A stretch of 64,000 bases of DNA from Bog-473 sp963779735 (GTDB lineage Bacteria > Actinomycetota > Acidimicrobiia > Acidimicrobiales > RAAP-2), in NCBI GenBank assembly GCA_963779735.1, contig CAVZZJ010000007.1, positions 653,158 to 717,157 of the forward strand, in the 5' to 3' direction. A program made the position numbers and the translations under genes. The notes below the pieces were generated by a model. That model saw nothing but the letters and a program-made list of their open reading frames with translations, made no database searches and was not told the DNA's origin. Below are positions 38,515-46,380 of the stretch, piece by piece (position 1 is the first letter of the stretch; each line of letters begins with the position of its first letter).

Positions 38515-38800
38515 TACCCGGTCGTCCGGCCGCGTAGGACAAAGTGTTCGCGGTGCTCCGCGTAAGCGTCGAGGAATAGAACATTATGACGGTTGCATCC
38601 CAATGCCTGAATGACGGTGATCGTCGTTGTCCCATTCGAAGAAACGAGCGCAGTCGGCCTGTGCATCCTCGAAACCGCCGCAGCGGTCGGGGAAGTCGGG
38701 TTGCCACTCGAAGGTCCAGAAATGCGATGCTGCAGTGCGGATCGCCAGTGCTCACGTGGAGCGGCCGTGCGACTTGGTGACCCAGGCATCGGCCAGGAGG
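38515..38800 (-). pseudogene. IS3-family OrfB C-terminal remnant
   Basis: The minus strand reads 'DAWVTKSHGR', 'FWTFEWQPDFPDRCGGFEDA', 'CARFFEWDNDDHRHSGIGM' and then, in another frame, 'LDAYAEHREHFVLRG'. These are the end blocks of IS3-type transposases ('F...KY.P.FP.RF....A...C..FF.WYN.EHRHSGIG'). Frames shift between blocks. Bases 38169-38514 and 38801-39086 around it hold nothing I can identify. Confidence 0.65.
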
Positions 38801-39086
38801 TAAGCCCGGCGGCAATCACGGTCCCGGGGCGCCGATTCCGCCCGCGCCGAGCCCCATTTCCGCCCGCGCTAACCCCGAATCTGCCTGTCGGGGGTCCGCC
38901 CCAGCCGGAAGGCAGGGAAGCAGGGGCAAAAGCTCGGGACCGAAGTGAGCAAGGTGGTTAGGCAGGGAGATCTTGTTTTCCCTATGCGACCTCACGGAAC
39001 TCCCGGTTTAGTAGATTACTACCGAACGGTTAAGCCTAAGGGTGTTTGTCTACGGGCATGTGGCGAGGAAAGGAGAAGGGAAGAAC

Positions 39087-39503
39087 GTGCCTCAATTCGA
39101 GGGAGCAGGCGCCCGATCGGGATTTGAGGGTTCCGATCTCATTGACGCTGCGTGCCTCGGTGTCACCGCCCTACTGGCTGTCACCGTTCTAGCAAATGAG
39201 CGAAATGCCGTTCGCATTGTGGCCGCAATCATCTTTACATTGTTTGTACCGGGACGAGCCGTCATAAGCAATTGGCCGATCTTGGCAACGCGCTCGCCCA
39301 TCGCAGCATCAATCTTGTTCAGTCTCGGCATCCTGACCTTCGTCGCAACGATCACCCTTTGGAGCAATCTCTGGCGCCCCATCGGCTTGCTCGAGGTGGA
39401 GTGCGCCGTTTCGACGGTGGCGCTCACAACGGCCATTCTGCGACGGAGGACGGCAGCACCGGGCCCGGAGGCGATCGAAACCCAAAATGGACGACACCGA
39501 TGA
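39087..39503 (+). CDS. Small membrane protein, about four helices
   Basis: About 138 residues from the GTG at 39087, which has AAGGAGAAGGG upstream. Hydrophobic helices: 'ACLGVTALLAVTVLANE', 'IVAAIIFTLFVPGRAVI', 'IAASILFSLGILTFVATITLW' and 'ECAVSTVALTTAIL'. It looks like DUF1616-type or other membrane partners encoded next to large glycosyltransferase-like membrane proteins. It is likely co-transcribed with the 630-residue protein at 39619. Confidence 0.68.
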   Translation: MPQFEGAGARSGFEGSDLIDAACLGVTALLAVTVLANERNAVRIVAAIIFTLFVPGRAVISNWPILATRSPIAASILFSLGILTFVATITLWSNLWRPIGLLEVECAVSTVALTTAILRRRTAAPGPEAIETQNGRHR

Positions 39504-39618
39504 CCCAGAGAACCGTCGATCCGGTTCCTGACCACAAGGTGGCGTCCGGCATCGTACTGCCGTCGACCTCCTTTCTTATGTCTCTGCGGCGGTCCGGCGA
39601 TCGTCCCCTCCCTCGGCC

Positions 39619-41511
39619 ATGAAGGCAGATCTTGCCGTCGCGGCTCCGGCACCGCAGAACACGGTGAACACTCCACTGCGCGAAAGGCGATTCTTCTACC
39701 CCTGGGACATTTTGCTCCCCGCGGCCATCGCATTTTGGGCGCTGGGAGTGAGCCGGGTCAACACGACGCACCTCGGCCCGTATGGACTCCCAGCCGTGCT
39801 CCCAATCGTTTTTTACATCGGGATCGGGCTCCTCGTGATCTCGACGGGCTGGGCGCTGGCCATGGCTCGGCCCTCAACCATCCGATTATCCGCGCACCTC
39901 GGAGTGTTGTTGCTGATGCTCTACGGCACGGCGCCCCTCGTTTACAATCAAGCGCGCTATTCGTGGCTCTACAAATACATTGGTGTCGTTCAGTACATCA
40001 ATTTGCATGGCCGGGTCAATCAGCGAATCGATATATTTCAGAACTGGCCTGGCTTCTTCGCCCTAATTGCATGGTTCGACCGGATAGCCGGAATACAGAG
40101 CCCCCTGTCTTATGCGAAATGGGCGCAGTTGATATTCGAGGTGCTTACGTGCATCCTGCTCAACTTCGCCTTCCGGGCGCTCGAGTTGACGGTCCGAGAG
40201 CGATGGCTCGCACTGTTTTTGTACGCCGGCTCCGTTTGGATCGCTCAAGACTATCTCTCGTCACAAGCGCTCGGCGTAGTGCTGTCGGCTGGAATATTCG
40301 CATTGGCGCTCACCTATCTGTCTCGAACCGATGAGGCGAAATGGCTGACCTGGACGCGAAATCGGCTCCAGCCGGTATCGCGCTTCCTGAGGCATTCCAA
40401 GGACTCGACCGCCCGTACGGTGTCGCAAGCGGACGAATCCCCCCTGCTTCCGGTGCCAAGAGGGTCGAGTGGACACGACGGCGCTATCGTTGCGGCGATT
40501 GCTCTGCTCTACTTTGTGTTGGTCTTCGAGCATGAGCTTTCGCCCTATGTCGTATTGATCCAACTCGGATGCCTGGCGGCCATCGGCCGCATACGGCACC
40601 GGTGGTTAGTGATCCTCCTTACGCTGGTCGTCTTCGGTTACTTTGTGCCGCGCTTCACGTTCGTGAACAACCAGTTCGGGATTATCGCCTCCATTGGAAA
40701 TTTCTTCAACAATGCGAGTACTCCGCTGTCCGCCTCCACAGGACCGATTTCACCTGGGATCACCTTCTCGGCGGAGGCCGCCCGCCTTCTCACCGTGGGG
40801 ATGTGGGCTTTGGGCGCCGTCGGGGCGTGGCGGCGCTGGCGCGAGGGGCGGCCAACCCTTGCGCTCGTGCTGCTTGCCTACTCTCCGGCGCTCGTGTTCT
40901 TCGCGGGAGCGTACGGCAACGAAGGCTTGCTGCGCGTCTACCTCTTCTCACTTCCTTGGACGGCGTGTCTGGCTGCGTCGGCACTCAAGCCGGTTGCCGG
41001 TGGTCTTACGAGATTGGGGGCCTTTCGAGCGCCCCTGGCGCTGGCCATCGCCGTCGGTCTGTTCTTTCCTGCGTTCTTCGGCGATGACGCCATCTACGCA
41101 ATGTCGAAAGCAGAGGTGCAAAGCCTCTCCGCCTTCTACCAGTTCGCGTCTCCCGGAACGATCTTCGCCCCCGACGGCAACTTTCCGGGCGAAATCAACG
41201 GACGATACAACCTCTTTCCGATTGAGGCTCTGTATGGACCGGGGGGACTTTTGACGCTGGTAAAACCTCGGCCTACCACCGCCGTTGCCATTACACAGGT
41301 GATAGAGGCAAATGAGACGAAAGGTCGCAGGCTGGGTGAGCCGACCTATCTCATCATTTCCGACTCCATGCAGGCGTACGGAACGGAGTATGGACTGTTC
41401 CCTCCCGACAAGCTACAAGAGCTGACCGATGCCTTCGACTCGGCGCCCGGTTGGATCCGTATTCTCCACGAGCAAGGCATTACGATCTTCGAATTGCCGC
41501 CCACCGGCTAG
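39619..41511 (+). CDS. Large polytopic membrane protein, glycosyltransferase-like
   Basis: 630 residues with about 12 helices, starting 'ILLPAAIAFWALGVSRV'. Conserved-looking blocks are 'YKYIGVVQYINLHGRVN', 'IFQNWPGFFALIAWFDR' and 'QDYLSSQALG'. These recall actinobacterial membrane proteins annotated as possible GT-C-type transferases. A central cytoplasmic loop (~245-285) is polar. The last ~120 residues ('GTIFAPDGNFPGEINGRY...') should be extracytoplasmic. It may transfer or polymerise sugar units outside the membrane. There is no clear catalytic Asp motif, so the assignment is loose. Confidence 0.7.
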   Translation: MKADLAVAAPAPQNTVNTPLRERRFFYPWDILLPAAIAFWALGVSRVNTTHLGPYGLPAVLPIVFYIGIGLLVISTGWALAMARPSTIRLSAHLGVLLLMLYGTAPLVYNQARYSWLYKYIGVVQYINLHGRVNQRIDIFQNWPGFFALIAWFDRIAGIQSPLSYAKWAQLIFEVLTCILLNFAFRALELTVRERWLALFLYAGSVWIAQDYLSSQALGVVLSAGIFALALTYLSRTDEAKWLTWTRNRLQPVSRFLRHSKDSTARTVSQADESPLLPVPRGSSGHDGAIVAAIALLYFVLVFEHELSPYVVLIQLGCLAAIGRIRHRWLVILLTLVVFGYFVPRFTFVNNQFGIIASIGNFFNNASTPLSASTGPISPGITFSAEAARLLTVGMWALGAVGAWRRWREGRPTLALVLLAYSPALVFFAGAYGNEGLLRVYLFSLPWTACLAASALKPVAGGLTRLGAFRAPLALAIAVGLFFPAFFGDDAIYAMSKAEVQSLSAFYQFASPGTIFAPDGNFPGEINGRYNLFPIEALYGPGGLLTLVKPRPTTAVAITQVIEANETKGRRLGEPTYLIISDSMQAYGTEYGLFPPDKLQELTDAFDSAPGWIRILHEQGITIFELPPTG

Positions 41512-42489
41512 TCATCCGCGTGAGTCTTGCCACACCTGTACGGAGCGGATCGACATTGAGCCCGTGCATGAGCCGGGTAGTCGTAGCGGTGAATGTTGGT
41601 CGGTGGTGATTGCGAGGTTTGCCAGAAGGTACATAGGTTGGTCAGGCACCTGGGCGGTCACGGTGAAGACCGCATTGCCGTCAATAAACCAGGTCAATGC
41701 CCCGGGTTCCCAATCGAGCCCGAATGTATGCCACCCAGACGACAGGTCGGCGGTAGTGACCGAGCGGAGTATCTGTGTTCCGGCGACCGGTAGAAACGAG
41801 ACGAAAGGCCGGTTGGTCGCGGTGCCCGTGGCGTACATTATCTGGATCTCCGGCAGGTCCGTTGCATGGTTGGCGGGAAGCATCCACAGGGTCGGAAAGG
41901 TGTTTTGGCCCTTTGGGATGCGAGCCACCACTTGCAAGTATCCGTACGTGAAGTCGAAGTATGGGTCAGTGGTGACCATGCCCGAGCGGCACGCATAAAA
42001 CTCTGGTTGCGAGTCCGCGTTCGTGCCAACGGTGGGGAGCGGACTGGCCACGAGATGTAATGCGCCGCCGGACACCTGGTCCTGAGAGGGTAGGTACCAC
42101 TGCACCTCCTTGACGGCGAAGTCGCCGCAACCCTCCCCTTTGGCGGCATAGTAGAAACAGGTATTCCAAACCTGCGTGTTGAGCTTCGACCCGGTGAAGG
42201 TCTGGTCGAAGGTCAGATGCATTCCAGCCAATTGCACCGGCGGCGACTGCCTTCCAACCTGCGCCACCGATAGCCGCCCTGAAGGCGCCGCTCCGGATGC
42301 GGGGGCCTTCGCCGGGTGAGTGGCTAGCTGGCTCACCAGCCCGACCGCGGCGCCGACAACGAGGGCGACGATCACCAGCACGAGAGGATGGCGGACGACC
42401 TGTCGACCGAGCGCCCCGCGCGACGAGGATCCCGATGACGCCCCGACTGGGGAAGGTGGTTCAATCTGATCTTTGAACCCCTCTTCCAT
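41512..42489 (-). CDS. GH16-family protein with mutated catalytic motif (probable non-enzyme)
   Basis: 325 residues. An N-terminal cytoplasmic tail of about 35 residues is followed by one membrane helix ('PLVLVIVALVVGAAVGLVSQL') and a GH16 jelly-roll domain ('MHLTFDQTFTGSKLNTQVW', 'YGYLQVVARIPKGQ', 'WHTFGLDWEPGALTWFIDG'). The catalytic E-x-D-x-x-E is E214-I-Q216-I-M-Y219, so the middle Asp and the acid/base Glu are both lost. It could bind sugar without cutting, or act in assembly. It is unrelated in sequence to the three-copy cassette. It is convergent with the 39619 gene, the stops being 1 bp apart. Confidence 0.83.
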   Translation of the reverse strand: MEEGFKDQIEPPSPVGASSGSSSRGALGRQVVRHPLVLVIVALVVGAAVGLVSQLATHPAKAPASGAAPSGRLSVAQVGRQSPPVQLAGMHLTFDQTFTGSKLNTQVWNTCFYYAAKGEGCGDFAVKEVQWYLPSQDQVSGGALHLVASPLPTVGTNADSQPEFYACRSGMVTTDPYFDFTYGYLQVVARIPKGQNTFPTLWMLPANHATDLPEIQIMYATGTATNRPFVSFLPVAGTQILRSVTTADLSSGWHTFGLDWEPGALTWFIDGNAVFTVTAQVPDQPMYLLANLAITTDQHSPLRLPGSCTGSMSIRSVQVWQDSRG

Positions 42490-42734
42490 GGTCGGCCATT
42501 GTAGGCGCCCAAAATCCCCGGGTTGGTCACTCTGCAGCGTCTATCCGAACCGCCCGACCTGGCCTGGCCTGGAACACACGGGGCCCGGAAAAGCTAGTGC
42601 TCGGCCGACCACCGTGTGAGATGAACACAAAAAGAGAACGCCATCGAGGATCGAACTCGAAAAGTGACGCTGTACCTGAGATGGAGGAGGATGGCTCCGG
42701 AATCGCCCTACAGGGAAGTCAACCGACCCCAAGC

Positions 42735-43541
42735 TCAGCTGGCCTCCTCCGCCAATGTCGACATTACCGACCACGAAGCGCCGGACTCTCGCTGGGTGGC
42801 CGCCAAGTTGGTTGCGGCCTGGCGCGCACCTCGCTTGCGCTCGGCCTGGATGGTCCTCAACACGCGAAGTCCATCGGAGAATGCGTGGAGGTTGCTGGAA
42901 CCAAAGATCCGGTTCCGTTCGAAGCTGGGAATCTCGGCCACTTTCAGCCCGGCCTTGGCGATGCGCACGTTGATGAGCGTCTCCACCTCGAAGCCATCGC
43001 CCCACCGCATGGTCCGCTCATCTATTCCATCGATCTCGGTCGCGTCAAGATCGATCACAAAGAGGCACTCGCGGCGGAAGGCGTTGTAGCCGTAGCAGAG
43101 GTCGGTGTAGCGGGTGCCGTACAAGAGGTTGACGATCTTGTTCAAGAAGTAGTTGCCGAATTGGCGGAGCCGGCTGATGTCGCTGCTGCCGGCTCCGGGC
43201 ATGAAGCGGGAGCCCTTGGCGAAGTCCGCCCCCTCCTTGAGGGCGTTGACGAAACGGGGGATCTCTGCGGGATCGGTCGACCCGTCGGCGTCGAGCATGA
43301 CGATGAAGTCTCCGCTCGCCACTTGAAAACCACACGCCAGCGCATTGCCCTTTCCCTTGCGGGTCTGGTTCACCACGATGATGTCGGGCCTCAGCTGGCG
43401 GGCCACCTCGACGGTTTCGTCGGTCGAGTCGCCGTCGACGAGGATCACCTCGTGCAGGTCGTGCTGCAGTCCGGCAAAGACATGCGGCAGATTGAGCGCC
43501 TCATTCTTCGCTGGAATTACGACGCTGACCGTCGGTTCCAC
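42735..43541 (-). CDS. Family 2 glycosyltransferase, dolichol-phosphate-mannose-synthase type
   Basis: About 268 residues from the GTG at 43541; the frame is open 43 codons further upstream, but without family-like sequence. 'VSVVIPAKNEALNLPHV', 'ILVDGDSTDETVEVA', 'GKGNALACGF', 'IVMLDADGSTDP' and 'KGSRFMPGAG' define the DPM1/polyprenyl-phosphate glycosyltransferase group. It lacks C-terminal membrane helices. It would charge a polyprenyl phosphate with one sugar as donor for extracytoplasmic transferases such as the 39619 protein. A close relative is at 45110. Confidence 0.87.
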   Translation of the reverse strand: MEPTVSVVIPAKNEALNLPHVFAGLQHDLHEVILVDGDSTDETVEVARQLRPDIIVVNQTRKGKGNALACGFQVASGDFIVMLDADGSTDPAEIPRFVNALKEGADFAKGSRFMPGAGSSDISRLRQFGNYFLNKIVNLLYGTRYTDLCYGYNAFRRECLFVIDLDATEIDGIDERTMRWGDGFEVETLINVRIAKAGLKVAEIPSFERNRIFGSSNLHAFSDGLRVLRTIQAERKRGARQAATNLAATQRESGASWSVMSTLAEEAS

Positions 43542-44518
43542 GTTGTCGGAACCCTGCCTGCGCCGGGACGGACTCTTGATGTGGGTCAGAGTCAAACTAG
43601 ACCGCCCTTCATGTATGTCGCGCGCCGATCTCCAAGTGCATCGAGGCCAGCTGTGGCAAGCACCACACATGACCGCGGACCACTGTGAGTCGTCACTTCA
43701 CGGACCCCTCCGTATCACCCCAGGAGTCGTTGGTCGGGCCGTTGAGGCTGCCCGACTACTCCACCCGTGGAATGCCGAGTCGACCACTCTCGGCACCTTG
43801 TCATCATCGACTTTCCCGATGATGTGTTCACACCGTTTCAGGCAAGCCTTGACGCCCAGACATTATGGCGGTCCGATGTCTGGACCGCCTAGGGTAAAAA
43901 GTCACTTTTCCGGCTCTTCCACAATGAGAAAGGGTCAGGTCGCCACCGAGCTGACTGAGCATCCGCCATTGGGCGATGTCGCCGCACGACGAAGGCAGGC
44001 GTGAAGAAGAGATGGACCGAGAGGTGCCCCCCTTTGCGTCGGCCATGTCCGTGCCCTAAACGTGGAGGAGCGCGATGGCACAAAGAGATCTTGAGCCACG
44101 ACCGAACCGGAGCCACGAACGCGACTACAGAACGACCGCGATTCTGCACAAAAGACAGGTCACGCGTGCCGACAGAGGATCCTCCGACTTCGACCACTAC
44201 AGGCTGCGCGTCCTTGTTCATGGCGGTGGAGCCACGTGGCCCAACCCAATCGGTTCACACTCTCCCCCCTTCAGTGGGGAGAGCCATTACTCCCCGAGAT
44301 CGCCTCGCGGCGGCCACGTATGCCTCCCTACCACCACCCTCTCTGCGGGTTGAGGGCCGAACGGCTGAACAAGCCGGAAAAGGCCGATTCAGGGAACGAG
44401 AGCCTCAGATCGGTCCGAAAACCCGATAGGCGCTCCGGCTATGAGGTGATCAGGCCTGCTGGCATGCCTGAGCCGAATAGGCGGCGGTCAATGGCTATAA
44501 ATCGAGGCTACGTAGCGC
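43542..44518. other. Gene-free gap between two DPM-type glycosyltransferase genes
   Basis: Nearly 1 kb; only short frames without family signals on either strand. A CAATGGCTAT pair at 44489 and 44519 is the only small repeat noticed. Confidence 0.5.
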
Positions 44519-44800
44519 TCAATGGCTATGAAAGGACGGCACGCGAGCGATGGCACGCCTGTCCGCGACAGGTCGGCTAGTGGGCTGGGATGGCGCCACC
44601 GGGAGAGGCACACGACCCTGGGTGAGGTCGGCGACGCAGTCGTCGCACAGCCGCCCGTAGAGGCTCCCGCCCTTCATGGACCGGCGATCCCGCCCAGGGA
44701 CCTTCCTGACCATCGTGCTCCAACCGCAACGGTGGCACGCACCATAGTGAGGCCGACGACGACTGGCCTTTCCGCCCCGTAGTGAGCTCACGTCGCCCAT
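44519..44800 (-). CDS. Small zinc-ribbon-like protein downstream of riboswitch copy 2
   Basis: About 93 residues from the ATG at 44800, with AGGTGG 12-17 bases upstream. Two Cys pairs, 'CHRCGW' and 'CDDC', about 33 residues apart, suggest one zinc ribbon. The N- and C-terminal parts are Arg/Ser-rich. No family recognised. The c-di-GMP-I riboswitch at 44917-44990 points straight at it, with about 115 bp between. The gene may also be a leader ahead of something further downstream, though the next 970 bp hold no gene. Confidence 0.45.
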   Translation of the reverse strand: MGDVSSLRGGKASRRRPHYGACHRCGWSTMVRKVPGRDRRSMKGGSLYGRLCDDCVADLTQGRVPLPVAPSQPTSRPVADRRAIARVPSFHSH

Positions 44801-44916
44801 TCCCCCGAGCCACCTAGCTGCAACTGGAGTACCTGCACCTGGACTCGCCCCATCGCACGCAAATTTCCTTCCGCCCCCATATACCCTGGCCGCGGGAAAA
44901 TAGCCATGCACTCATC

Positions 44917-44990
44917 GCTATTTCGGCGGCCCGGCAGACTCTCAGAGCCCCGTAGCTTTGCGTCCCTCTCTCGCGAGAGGTTTGCCCTTT
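44917..44990 (-). promoter_or_regulatory. Cyclic-di-GMP-I (GEMM-I) riboswitch aptamer, copy 2
   Basis: The minus strand reads GGGCAAACC, a CTCTC-GCGA-GAGAG hairpin, GGGACGCAAAGCTACGGGG, a variable stem, and GCCGGGCCGCCGAAATAGC. The GCAAACC core is closer to the textbook consensus than copy 1. As in copy 1, AAATAGC is followed by a matching GGCTATTTT, so the two share a likely expression platform and a common origin. Confidence 0.87.
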
Positions 44991-45109
44991 CGACTGCTAT
45001 GAACCTCATATCTTGGTCGGTCGGACGACGGAAGTCAAGGATACATCAGCTTCACCCGTTGCCGGGTGCGCCCCACGGGAGTCCGAGCCGAATCAGGGCC
45101 GTGCTCAAA

Positions 45110-46117
45110 CTACGAGTTCATCGGACGACCGCGGCCGGCCTCGGTCACCGAGCGGTCCCTCGAGCGGGACCGTTCTGACTGTCGCACCAAGCGCTCACCG
45201 GCACCCTGGCGCGGCAAACTGGTGCCCGGAGTCGTTCCGTTGCGCCTCACCTCGCCGCTGTGCTCGCTCAACGGTCCTCCCGACCCACCGGCGGCGCGCT
45301 GCATCCGACGCTCCATCAGCAGGGTGCGGAGGACGCGCGTGCCGTCGCGCACCGCTCGAAGGCTCGATTCCCCGTTTCGGCGCGGCAGCTCGACGCTCGG
45401 GACCTCGGCGATCCGCAACCCGACGAGCTGCGCCCGCACGATGATCTCCGTTTCGATCTCGAACCCCGTGGACCGGAGGTCGAGGGACTCGAGGAATATC
45501 CGCCGCAGAGCGAAGAAGCCATAGCAAAGGTCCGTGTAGCGCACCCCGAGGAGGAGGTTTGCCGCCTCAACCAGTGCCCTGTTGCCGGCCCGCCGTACCG
45601 GCGTGATGTCGAGTGATCCGCCACCGGCCATGAATCGAGAGCCCTTGGTGAAGTCGAAGCCGTGTTCGAGCGGATGCACGAACCGGGGAATCTCCTCGGG
45701 TGACATGCTGCCGTCGGCGTCCATAGCCACGAGAACGTCACCGTGAGCAGCGGCCAGGCCGGCGCGAAGGGCGTTTCCCTTTCCGGGCGCGGGCTCGTTG
45801 ATGATGCGGATGTCGGACCGGCTGGAGCGCGCCATCAGCTTTGTCACATCGGAACTAGCGTCCACCAGCACGACCTCAGTGACCATGCGGGGAAGGCGCT
45901 CCAGCACATCGGCCACGTTGCGCGCTTCGTTGCGAGTCGGGATCACGAGACTCACCGACGGGGTGGGCAGGAGCGACTGAGGCATCTCCGCGTGGATGCG
46001 AGTGTCACTGCGGCGGCGGCCACCCATGCGGCGCTCGACGAAGCGGATCGGCGCTTCGTCCGCCGCACCCCGCTGCTCGAACCAGTCTTCAGACCCCTGA
46101 CTTCCGGTATCGCTCAC
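45110..46117 (-). CDS. Family 2 glycosyltransferase, dolichol-phosphate-mannose-synthase type
   Basis: About 335 residues from a GTG at 46117 with AGAGGTG upstream; a GTG at 46123 is the alternative. After an ~45-residue leader ('RFVERRMGGRRRSDT'), the core has 'VSLVIPTRNEARNVADVL', 'VVLVDASSDVTKLM', 'GKGNALRAGL', 'LVAMDADGSMSPEEI' and 'KGSRFMAGGGSLDIT'. It parallels the protein at 42735 along its whole core. The last ~70 residues are Arg/Ser/Gly-rich. Predicted to make a polyprenyl-phosphate sugar. Riboswitch copy 2 lies just past its stop, on the same strand. Confidence 0.85.
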   Translation of the reverse strand: MSDTGSQGSEDWFEQRGAADEAPIRFVERRMGGRRRSDTRIHAEMPQSLLPTPSVSLVIPTRNEARNVADVLERLPRMVTEVVLVDASSDVTKLMARSSRSDIRIINEPAPGKGNALRAGLAAAHGDVLVAMDADGSMSPEEIPRFVHPLEHGFDFTKGSRFMAGGGSLDITPVRRAGNRALVEAANLLLGVRYTDLCYGFFALRRIFLESLDLRSTGFEIETEIIVRAQLVGLRIAEVPSVELPRRNGESSLRAVRDGTRVLRTLLMERRMQRAAGGSGGPLSEHSGEVRRNGTTPGTSLPRQGAGERLVRQSERSRSRDRSVTEAGRGRPMNS

Positions 46118-46380
46118 GTCCACACCTCTAATCCCGTCCGATCGCAACACGCCCGCAGGCCTCCGGATCTCGCGAGAATCCGAGGCTCCGATCACCAGAC
46201 GATGGCGACATCCGATTTGGTCTATTCGTCGATTCCAGGATCTCAAGTCCCTGTCAATGGCCCGTCCACCCAAGCCCAACGGCGACACAATTCTCCAAAC
46301 CCGACGGGCAGAGCTCAAAGCCCCGCGCTCCTACGGGTTGACGTTCGCGACCTACCGCGACGGCCGGGCGCAACCAGCGT

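Noticed and set aside
38515..38800. First read as an ATP-grasp protein fragment
   Set aside because: The neighbouring frames give the IS3 transposase C-terminal blocks in the right order, which explains the whole stretch better.
42597..43688. 363-residue plus-strand frame
   Set aside because: Antisense to a clear DPM-type glycosyltransferase; the predicted protein has no family features.
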